NCBI GenBank assembly: GCA_019412865.1 | Contig: DXOJ01000727.1 | Span: forward strand, 1-7,353 | Direction: 5' to 3' | Length of the DNA: 7,353 bases | Source of the DNA: Bacteroides sp. | GTDB lineage: Bacteria; Bacteroidota; Bacteroidia; Bacteroidales; Bacteroidaceae | In this document: one piece after another, positions 1 to 5,440 of the stretch | Layout of the letters: each line of letters opens with the position of its first letter | Numbering within the stretch: position 1 is the first letter of the stretch | Position numbers and translations under genes: made by a program | The notes under the pieces: model-generated | Database searches by the model: none | What the model was told of the DNA's origin: nothing | Seen by the model: only the letters and a program-made list of their open reading frames with translations

Positions 1-35
1 TCGGTTTATGTAATTACTTAAACTTATTCACATTA

Positions 36-43
36 CAAAGATA
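36..43 (-). promoter_or_regulatory. Bacteroides-type -7 box facing left (TATCTTTG)
   Basis: The plus strand reads CAAAGATA, so the minus strand reads TATCTTTG, a full match to the Bacteroides -7 consensus TAnnTTTG. No TTTG lies 19-21 bp upstream on the minus strand; those positions read CCTC, CCCT or TCCC. The site is therefore only half a promoter, or one that depends on an activator. It would drive a gene beyond the left edge; no ATG occurs between it and base 1. Confidence 0.3.
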
Positions 44-85
44 AGGAAGAGATTTTTCGTTCGAGGGAGATTTTCCCCAAAGGAT

Positions 86-103
86 AATAGGGAAATCCCT
101 ATT
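86..103. repeat. Perfect 18-bp palindrome, possible operator
   Basis: AATAGGGA and TCCCTATT are exact reverse complements around a central AA. A weaker relative, GGGA-N5-TCCC, lies at 65-77, with its centre about 23 bp away. That weaker site falls where the -33 element of the leftward promoter candidate would be. The arrangement fits a dimeric regulator binding site. A bare inverted repeat could also be a short RNA hairpin, but no T-run follows on either strand. Confidence 0.35.
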
Positions 104-206
104 TCACTACTTTTATAGAGAAAAAGAGGTGTTTGATTCTATCGAAATACGTCTATTTAACTTATGATATCAAAGGTATGGTAAACTTCACATACGATAT
201 ATACAA

Positions 207-238
207 ATCAAAGAAGTCCATTTGGAGCTTTTGTTGAT
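207..238. repeat. Imperfect inverted repeat / bulged hairpin
   Basis: On the plus strand, bases 207-219 pair with 224-238. This leaves two single-G bulges (227 and 233), one G-U pair (213/231) and a four-base loop ATTT. No T-run follows on either strand, so a standard terminator is unlikely. It lies upstream of the predicted prmA promoter and so would not be part of the prmA mRNA. Its role is unknown. Confidence 0.3.
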
Positions 239-263
239 AGCAACATATACTTCATTAAAAAAC

Positions 264-294
264 TTCGTCAAGACTTCGTTTTTGAGTATCTTTG
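264..294 (+). promoter_or_regulatory. Predicted prmA promoter (-33 TTCG, -7 TATCTTTG)
   Basis: TATCTTTG at 287-294 matches the Bacteroides -7 consensus TAnnTTTG in full. TTCG at 264-267 resembles the -33 element TTTG with one mismatch, and the 19-bp gap is the expected spacing. Transcription would start near base 300, giving a leader of about 25 bases before the prmA ATG. The direct repeat ACTTCGT (262-268 and 273-279) overlaps the -33 region. Confidence 0.6.
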
Positions 295-325
295 CCCCAT
301 CATTATTCAGATAAAAAGAAAAATT

Positions 326-1192
326 ATGAAATATTTTGAGTTTTCATTTCAGACACATCCTTGCACCGAAACGGTGAATGATGTATTGGCTGCAGTATTA
401 GGCGAAGCCGGATTCGAAAGTTTTGTTGAAAGCAAAGGCGGATTGACTGCATACATCCAACAATCCTTATGTGACGAAACTGTTATAAAAAATGCGATAG
501 ATGAATTTCCTATACCCGACACAGAAATCACCTATACTTATATTGAAGCAGAAGACAAGGACTGGAACGAAGAATGGGAAAAGAATTTCTTCCAACCTAT
601 TATCATTGGCAACCGCTGTGTGATTCACAGTACTTTCCATCAGGATGTTCCCAAAGCGGAATATGACATTGTTATCAACCCGCAAATGGCTTTCGGCACC
701 GGACACCACGAAACGACAAGCCTTATTATTGAAGAATTACTGGACAACGAACTGAATAATAAATCCCTGCTGGATATGGGTTGCGGAACTTCAATTCTTG
801 CCATTCTGGCACGAATGCGAGGTGCACGTCCTTGCACGGCTATCGATATCGACGAATGGTGTGTACGCAACTCCATCGAAAATATCGGATTGAATCATGT
901 AGATGACATTGTGGTTTCACAGGGAGATGCTTCGTCACTGACCGGAAAAGGACCTTTCGATGTCATCATTGCCAATATCAACCGGAATATATTACTGAAT
1001 GATATGAAACAGTATGTTGCCTGTATGCATACTGATTCTGAAATCTATATGAGCGGATTTTATGTAGACGACATTGACTCCATCCGGGAAGAAGCCGGAA
1101 AAAACGGACTGACTTTTGTCCATTATAAAGAGAAAAATCGTTGGGCAGAGGTGAAGTTTATTTATAAAGGGGCAACCGAAAATCATGGTTGA
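326..1192 (+). CDS. prmA: Ribosomal protein L11 methyltransferase PrmA
   Basis: Cytosolic S-adenosylmethionine-dependent enzyme that methylates lysine and N-terminal amino groups of ribosomal protein L11 (known role of the family). The 288 residues match the usual PrmA length of about 290. The N-terminal substrate-recognition domain covers roughly residues 1-70, followed by a linker with the PrmA-type DWNEEWEKNF (79-88). The catalytic domain carries AFGTGHHETT (122-131), AdoMet-binding motif I LLDMGCGTSILAI (148-160), the acidic strand end AIDID (172-176) and the NIN-type motif ANINRNIL (216-223). Motif I has Ser at 156 where many PrmA proteins have Gly. The ATG at 326 follows an A-rich leader without Shine-Dalgarno, as is normal in Bacteroides, and lies just downstream of a good -7 box. 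The gene converges on the flavodoxin gene and is not part of the dehydrogenase operon. Identification is firm. Confidence 0.95.
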   Translation: MKYFEFSFQTHPCTETVNDVLAAVLGEAGFESFVESKGGLTAYIQQSLCDETVIKNAIDEFPIPDTEITYTYIEAEDKDWNEEWEKNFFQPIIIGNRCVIHSTFHQDVPKAEYDIVINPQMAFGTGHHETTSLIIEELLDNELNNKSLLDMGCGTSILAILARMRGARPCTAIDIDEWCVRNSIENIGLNHVDDIVVSQGDASSLTGKGPFDVIIANINRNILLNDMKQYVACMHTDSEIYMSGFYVDDIDSIREEAGKNGLTFVHYKEKNRWAEVKFIYKGATENHG

Positions 1193-1237
1193 TATACACT
1201 ATTAATAAACACAAAACTCTTGATTGATATAAAAAAA

Positions 1238-1316
1238 ATAGTGACGCTATATGACAATGATACCGTCAGTATCCCAATCATATACCGTCACCATTTTTAT
1301 TGGATAGCGTCACTAT
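1238..1316. repeat. Four 13-bp repeats at exact 22-bp spacing
   Basis: The 13-mers begin at 1238, 1260, 1282 and 1304, so the period is exactly 22 bp with 9-bp spacers. They read ATAGTGACGCTAT, ATACCGTCAGTAT, ATACCGTCACCAT and ATAGCGTCACTAT. The first is the perfect reverse complement of the fourth. All fit ATA-S-CGTCA-S-YAT once the first is inverted. The spacers are not conserved. Two helical turns of spacing would put the cores on one DNA face, so protein binding is possible. The same sequences also form the terminator hairpins between two convergent genes. Confidence 0.6.
1241..1298 (+). terminator. Predicted terminator of prmA
   Basis: Bases 1241-1254 pair with 1278-1291 in a 14-position stem with one C-C mismatch (1247/1285). 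The 23-base loop contains a small hairpin, GATAC-CGTCA-GTATC (1259-1273). The stem is followed by CA and five T residues (1294-1298), as expected of a rho-independent terminator reading rightward. It lies about 50 bp after the prmA stop. Confidence 0.55.
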
Positions 1317-1368
1317 CTCGTAGAAGCGAGGAGATCAGGTTATTATGAACGAGGTCTTCACATAGTTG

Positions 1369-1875
1369 TTACGCGAACTCCTTCTTTATCTGTTGGCACC
1401 ATTCCTTTATTTTCTCTTCCGCATGTTCAGACTGATTATCCAAATCAACAACCAGACCACACCATTGCCCGCCACGCAAAGCTTTGGAACGTTCGAAAGT
1501 GTAACCCTCGGAAGAAGTAAAGCCAACTAGCGTAGCTCCATCCTCTTCAAATACCTCTGCCAACAATCCGATGCCATCCGCAAAGTTTTCCGGATAACGT
1601 ATCTGATCTCCTAACCCGAAGATTGCAACTTTCTTTCCTTTTAAATTCATTGTCCGTAACTCCGGCAACAATTCATCCCAATATGTAGGAAGTTCTCCGT
1701 CAAACCAAGTTGAAGCACCCACAATGAAGCAGTCATAAGCAGCAAAGTCATTTTGCCAAGCCTGTTCAATAGGCACTGTCTCTATCTTTTCCTTACCGAA
1801 TTCTTTCTGTATTTTCTCTGCCACCCAACTCGTTCTTTCGGCTTTGGTAGCATAAAATAAACCTATCTTTTTCAT
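1369..1875 (-). CDS. Long-chain flavodoxin with atypical phosphate loop
   Basis: Soluble FMN-binding electron carrier, 168 residues, matching long-chain flavodoxins such as FldA. The two expected FMN-stacking residues are present: W57 in ASTWFDGEL (54-62) and Y94 in GDQIRYPENF (89-98). The long-chain insertion follows at about 120-140 (SSEGYTFERSKALRGGQWCG), then the typical DLDNQSE (144-150). The phosphate-binding loop is unusual: T-K-A-E-R-T (10-15) instead of T-x-T-G-x-T. The start is taken as ATG at 1875 because the protein then begins MKKIGLFYAT, as flavodoxins do. A GTG at 1884 would add only MWI. The gap after the E1 stop is 12 bp, so it is almost certainly co-transcribed with E1. Its electron-transfer partner is unknown. 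The fold is clear, but FMN affinity and the fldA assignment are less so. Confidence 0.88.
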   Translation of the reverse strand: MKKIGLFYATKAERTSWVAEKIQKEFGKEKIETVPIEQAWQNDFAAYDCFIVGASTWFDGELPTYWDELLPELRTMNLKGKKVAIFGLGDQIRYPENFADGIGLLAEVFEEDGATLVGFTSSEGYTFERSKALRGGQWCGLVVDLDNQSEHAEEKIKEWCQQIKKEFA

Positions 1876-1887
1876 AATCCACACTAT

Positions 1888-3924
1888 TTAATATTCCAAT
1901 AATCTCCGGGCAGCCTCGTATATCTTGGCCTCATCCGGCAGAATTTCCTTTTCCAAAATCGGATTAAAACCGACAGGAGTAAAAGTAGAACCGACACGCT
2001 GCACCGGTCCATCGAGATAGCGGAACATCTCTCCACTAATCATAGCAGCAAGCTCCGCACCAAAACCGGAGAATACTTTATCTTCATGAACCACCAATGC
2101 CTTGCTCGTTTTCTTGACCGATTCGAATATCGCCTCTTTATCCAACGGAATCAAGGAGCGAATATCAATGACTTCCACTTTCCAGCCACCTTCTTTTTCC
2201 AATCGTTCTGCTGCGTGCAGACAGAAATGGGTGGTATTGCCATAGGTAATAATGCTTAAATCTGATCCCTCACGACGAATACGTGCTTTTCCGAAAGGTA
2301 CTTCAAAATCTTCCGGCACTACTGCCGCTGCTTCTACCGAATTATACAATGCTTTCGGTTCGAGGAACAGCGTGAAGCCTTTGGATCGCATACTGGTACG
2401 AAGTAATCCGGCAGCATCATCCGCAAAAGACGGGCAGACAATACGTGCCCCCGGTAAAGTGGTCAAAGCTCCCTCCAGGTTTTGAGAATGATACAAGCCT
2501 CCACCGATATAGCCACCGGAAGCCAGACGCAGAGTTATATTCGGAGCGAATTTCCCATTGCTACGCCAGTACTCATGTGTACACTCCACATATTGTTCTA
2601 CGGCAGGCCAGAAATAATCGGCAAACTCCGCTCCCTCAATCACCACATGAATTTTAGGATCAAAGCGACTCATTCCATTGGCGGTGCCTACAATATAATC
2701 TTCCGCAATCGGTGCACTGAATACACGGGCTTCGCCGAATTCCTGCTGCATACCTTTGGTTACATTAAACACGCCTCCTTTTTCCCTGTTTGCCACATCC
2801 TGTCCCCAAATAAAGGTATCGGGATTATAGCGGAATTCAGCTTTCAATGTTTCATTAATGGCATTGACCAGAAAAGTCTTCTCCCCTTCCGCCTCATGTG
2901 TACCATCTTTATATTTCTGTGGCTGATAAGGTTCGGGCATTACAAAATCATAAATGCTTTTAGGATCGGGATCGGGAGCAGCCAAAGCCTTCCGGTTGGC
3001 AGCAGACAATTCTTTCTTTGCATCAGTTTCTATTTGTTGCAGTTCTTCCTCGGTCAGACGTTTATAACGCAGCAGCATCCGGCGGAACTTCATCAAGGGA
3101 TCAGCATCTTTCACATATTCCAATTCATTCTCATCCCGATACAAGGTGTGCTTATCTGAATTGGAGTGCGAACCGATCCGGACACAATTCGCCTGCACAA
3201 TAACCGGATTACGGGTACTGATAGCATATTCCCGCGCTTCGGTCATAGCATTCATCGAATCGAATACATCCTTTCCGTTACAATAGATAATTTTCAGGTT
3301 CTTGAAGCCCGAGAAGTTCTCGGCTACTTTACGGTTGGCAGTCTGTTCCGATTTGGGTACGGAAATACCATACCCATTATCTTGTATTACAAAAATCACC
3401 GGAAGACGTTCGAGGCTGGCACCATTGATAGCTTCGTAAACGAATCCTTCGGAAGTAGCCGACTCTCCGTGAGAAGTGATGGCTACGCCTTTATGTCCAT
3501 AATATACCATTGCTCTGGCCACACCTGCTGCGTGAAGGTCGTGTGTGCCAGTAGCAGAGGAGATGTTTTCAATGTGCCATTCCGGTTTGGCGAAATGGTT
3601 CGACATGTGACGTCCTCCGCTACCCGGGTCCGTTGCTTTGGAAATACCGTTCAGGATAACTTCTTCAGCGGTCATTCCGGCGGAAAGCACGGTTAACATA
3701 TCCCGGTAGTATGGGAACAGGAAATCTTCACCGAGGGTGAATACCTGACCGACAGCAAGTTGAATACCATCATGCCCTGCATAGGGAGCATGATAAGACC
3801 AACCCAAAGATTGCAACAGGTAAGACGGTGCCTTTTCGTCCAAGGCACGCCCCAATGTCATCAGATGATACCACTTTTTCAGGGTTTCTACATCTGTAGT
3901 CTTTATATCATATTTCTTTTTCAT
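1888..3924 (-). CDS. 2-oxoacid dehydrogenase E1, fused alpha and beta subunits (branched-chain type likely)
   Basis: Thiamine-diphosphate enzyme that decarboxylates a 2-oxoacid and transfers the acyl group to the lipoyl arm of E2. From ATG 3924 it has 678 residues, the sum of a usual E1-alpha and E1-beta. The alpha half (about 1-330) contains the ThDP/Mg motif GES-X26-DN (153-155 and 182-183); the usual form is G(D/E)G-X26-NN. The metal-ligand positions Glu154 and Asn183 are kept. RIGSHSNSDKHTLYR (249-263) closely resembles the RIGHHSTSD...YR loop of branched-chain E1-alpha, with H253 at the catalytic-histidine position. The beta half (about 348-678) has SAPIAEDYIVG (403-413), whose E408 should activate ThDP, then EGAEFADYFWPA, GGGLYHSQ (474-481, H479) and LEPKALY. 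A TTG at 3954 would add ten residues, but the ATG protein starts like its relatives. It lies 37 bp after E2. The substrate is inferred; pyruvate is not excluded. Confidence 0.9.
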   Translation of the reverse strand: MKKKYDIKTTDVETLKKWYHLMTLGRALDEKAPSYLLQSLGWSYHAPYAGHDGIQLAVGQVFTLGEDFLFPYYRDMLTVLSAGMTAEEVILNGISKATDPGSGGRHMSNHFAKPEWHIENISSATGTHDLHAAGVARAMVYYGHKGVAITSHGESATSEGFVYEAINGASLERLPVIFVIQDNGYGISVPKSEQTANRKVAENFSGFKNLKIIYCNGKDVFDSMNAMTEAREYAISTRNPVIVQANCVRIGSHSNSDKHTLYRDENELEYVKDADPLMKFRRMLLRYKRLTEEELQQIETDAKKELSAANRKALAAPDPDPKSIYDFVMPEPYQPQKYKDGTHEAEGEKTFLVNAINETLKAEFRYNPDTFIWGQDVANREKGGVFNVTKGMQQEFGEARVFSAPIAEDYIVGTANGMSRFDPKIHVVIEGAEFADYFWPAVEQYVECTHEYWRSNGKFAPNITLRLASGGYIGGGLYHSQNLEGALTTLPGARIVCPSFADDAAGLLRTSMRSKGFTLFLEPKALYNSVEAAAVVPEDFEVPFGKARIRREGSDLSIITYGNTTHFCLHAAERLEKEGGWKVEVIDIRSLIPLDKEAIFESVKKTSKALVVHEDKVFSGFGAELAAMISGEMFRYLDGPVQRVGSTFTPVGFNPILEKEILPDEAKIYEAARRLLEY

Positions 3925-3961
3925 GAGTAATGAAGTTCTTAATGAATGAAACAATCAGTTA

Positions 3962-5332
3962 TCAGCCTTTCCAATTTTCGAGATAGTCGGCTATAAAATG
4001 CAGGAAGTTACCTCCCAACATTCCGTCTACTACCCGATGATCGTAAGACAAAGACAAGTACATTTTATGCCGGATTGCAATCGTATCACCCTCCGGAGTT
4101 TCTACAACAGCAGGTTTCTTTTCAATATACCCTACTCCCAAGATAGCAACTTGCGGCTGATTAATGATTGGCGTACCGAACAGGCTCTTGAATGTACCAA
4201 AATTGGTTATCGTAAATGTACCCCCATCAATATCTTCCGGCATTAATTTGTTATCCCTTGCTTTCAAGGCCAGAGAATCGATGGCAACAGCCAACCCGTT
4301 CAGATTCAGATGATCGGCATCATGCACCACAGGAACAATCAGATTTCCATCATTCAAAGAGACGGCAATACCGACATTAATATGCTTTTTGAAAAGAATA
4401 TTGTATCCATCTACCGATACATTCACCTGTGGATAGGCAGCCAATGCTTTTGCCACGGCTTCCGTTATCACAGGCATATAAGTCAGTTTCACTCCTTCGC
4501 GACGGAAGAAAGCGTCTTTATTCTTTTCACGCCAACGTACCAATTTGGTAACGTCTACTTCTACTACATTGGTCACGTGAGGAGATACTTTCTTAGACAT
4601 AACCATGTGGTCGGCAATAATCCGGCGGACACGATCCATCTCTTTTACTTCGACTCCAGGCATTGCCACAGGAGCAACCTTCGGACTTGCCTGTTCAGAA
4701 GAAACAGCAACTGATGGTTTGCTTGCGGCCGGAGCAGCAACAACAGATGCCGGCTTCGGTTCAACACTACCTCCTCTTTTCTTCTTTTCAATATAATCTT
4801 TTATATCTTTCTTACTCAATCGCCCTTCATAACCAGTTCCTTGTATAGCATCCAGCTCTTCTTTCGGAATTTTAGCTTCCCGCGCCAACTGAATCACAAC
4901 AGGAGAGTACCAACGTTCTTCCTCTGCAACAACAGGTTTCGATGCAGTATTCGCTGATTCGTTTTTAGCAGTTTCCGCTGATGATGGTGATGATGGTGAT
5001 GTTTCAGAAACATTTGCAGCAACCTGACCAGCATCGGCTTCCTCTCTTACAACTCCTTCGCTTACCGGCTCCGTTCCTGAAGATTCTTCGCCATCCAAAT
5101 CAATTATAGCGACTACTGTTCCTACAGCAACCGTATCACCCTCCTTATATAAAATCTCCACCACTTTTCCCGCTACGGGAGAAGGGATCTCCGCACTTAC
5201 TTTAGCAGTATTCACTTCAAAAAGCACATCGTCTTCCTGAATCATGTCACCCACCTTTACAGACCAAGAGACGATGGTCCCTTCGGTTATACTCTCGCCC
5301 AACTTAGGCATTTTTATTTCGAATTTCGACAT
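3962..5332 (-). CDS. Dihydrolipoamide acyltransferase (E2) of a 2-oxoacid dehydrogenase complex
   Basis: Core of the complex; moves the acyl group from its lipoyl arm to CoA. Its 456 residues show three domains joined by flexible linkers. A single lipoyl domain (about 2-79) carries the modified lysine K44 in NTAKVSAEIPSP, where T-A-K-V replaces the usual T/S-D-K-A/V. A linker rich in Ser, Ala, Glu and Thr (82-137) precedes the peripheral-subunit-binding domain (about 142-181: YSPVVIQLAREAKI to GTGYEGRLSKKDI). An Ala/Pro/Lys/Ser linker (about 187-224) leads to the catalytic domain (about 226-456), which includes TITNFGTFKSLFGTPII and the active site DHRVVDG with H432 and D436. The subunit-binding domain has Ile147 where the family often has Arg, while Arg171 is kept. 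The ATG at 5332 starts directly on the lipoyl domain. It precedes E1 by 37 bp. The acyl specificity cannot be read from sequence alone. Confidence 0.93.
   Translation of the reverse strand: MSKFEIKMPKLGESITEGTIVSWSVKVGDMIQEDDVLFEVNTAKVSAEIPSPVAGKVVEILYKEGDTVAVGTVVAIIDLDGEESSGTEPVSEGVVREEADAGQVAANVSETSPSSPSSAETAKNESANTASKPVVAEEERWYSPVVIQLAREAKIPKEELDAIQGTGYEGRLSKKDIKDYIEKKKRGGSVEPKPASVVAAPAASKPSVAVSSEQASPKVAPVAMPGVEVKEMDRVRRIIADHMVMSKKVSPHVTNVVEVDVTKLVRWREKNKDAFFRREGVKLTYMPVITEAVAKALAAYPQVNVSVDGYNILFKKHINVGIAVSLNDGNLIVPVVHDADHLNLNGLAVAIDSLALKARDNKLMPEDIDGGTFTITNFGTFKSLFGTPIINQPQVAILGVGYIEKKPAVVETPEGDTIAIRHKMYLSLSYDHRVVDGMLGGNFLHFIADYLENWKG
4980..5001. repeat. 9-bp tandem repeat in E2 linker
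   Basis: GATGATGGT occurs twice in full and is followed by a partial third copy (GATG). On the coding strand it encodes the Ser/Pro run SPSSPSS in the first E2 linker (residues 112-118). The unit is in frame, so a copy-number change would alter linker length by three residues without a frameshift. Confidence 0.7.
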
Positions 5333-5440
5333 AGACAGTTAATTTATTATTCAACCTTGATATATTACAACAACGGGCTGAAATAGAAAGTTTTAAGTTA
5401 AGTAAATTTTAACCGGATACTGACAAAGCCAGTCCGGACA
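5333..5440 (-). other. lplA-E2 intergenic region, no clear promoter
   Basis: This 108-bp gap is the largest within the minus-strand cluster. After the hairpin at 5437-5413 it is very AT-rich. I find no TAnnTTTG box on the minus strand. The best candidate is TTTG (5428-5425), 19 bp, then TACTTAAC, whose -7 match is poor. E2 is therefore more likely expressed by read-through from lpdA-lplA, although an internal promoter of a different type is possible. No Shine-Dalgarno precedes the E2 ATG. Confidence 0.4.
5413..5437 (-). terminator. Hairpin directly after lplA, possible attenuator or processing site
   Basis: On the minus strand CCGGACTG (5437-5430) pairs with CAG-TA-TCCGG (5422-5413), giving eight base pairs with a two-base bulge and a seven-base loop. 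It begins three bases after the lplA stop codon. The following sequence TTAAAATTTACTT is AT-rich but lacks a solid T-run. It is thus a weak or partial terminator, or an mRNA-stabilising hairpin that sets the ratio of lpdA-lplA to E2-E1 transcript. Confidence 0.4.

Larger units (their letters stand above)
1..325. other. Gene-free upstream region of prmA
   Basis: I see no convincing coding frame on either strand here. The stretch is AT-rich and looks regulatory. It holds a rightward promoter candidate for prmA near its right end, a leftward -7-like box at 36-43 pointing out of the window, a perfect 18-bp palindrome at 86-103 with a weaker relative at 65-77, and a bulged hairpin at 207-238. The layout suggests that prmA and an unseen gene to the left are transcribed divergently from this region. 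No tRNA or rRNA sequence was recognised. Confidence 0.6.
1231..1316 (-). terminator. Predicted terminator of the dehydrogenase-flavodoxin operon
   Basis: Read leftward, either of two stems ends at an eight-T run (1238-1231). One is the 14-position stem 1291-1278/1254-1241. The other is the perfect 13-bp stem 1316-1304/1250-1238, with a 53-base loop and seven T residues left after the arm. They share the 1238-1254 arm and so exclude each other. The position, about 80-130 bp past the flavodoxin stop, suits termination of the minus-strand operon. Confidence 0.55.

Noticed and set aside
171..178. Second leftward -7-like box (TACCTTTG)
   Set aside because: The nearest TTTG on the minus strand is 25 bp upstream, outside the usual 19-21 bp, and a better box exists at 36-43.
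1238..1316. Short CRISPR array
   Set aside because: Units are only 13 bp with 9-bp spacers, one unit is inverted, and no cas gene is present; the pairing and T-runs fit terminators better.
1876..1884. GTG-initiated three-residue extension of flavodoxin
   Set aside because: The ATG at 1875 places the first beta strand (KKIGLFYAT) at the N-terminus as in other flavodoxins.
2482..3159. Long open frame on the plus strand (225 codons) opposite E1
   Set aside because: It lies wholly antisense to the conserved E1 coding sequence, shows no recognisable motif and has no plausible promoter; it is a shadow of E1 codon use.
3166..3696. Plus-strand open frame (176 codons) opposite the E1-alpha half
   Set aside because: Antisense to the ThDP-motif region of E1, with a protein of no recognisable family; a shadow frame.
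3925..3954. TTG-initiated ten-residue extension of E1
   Set aside because: MFHSLRTSLL adds no family homology, and the ATG at 3924 gives the expected N-terminus; the extension only reflects an open upstream frame.
4310..4714. Plus-strand open frame (134 codons) opposite E2
   Set aside because: Antisense to the conserved E2 catalytic domain; a composition with many His, Tyr and Phe residues is typical of reversed-frame shadows.
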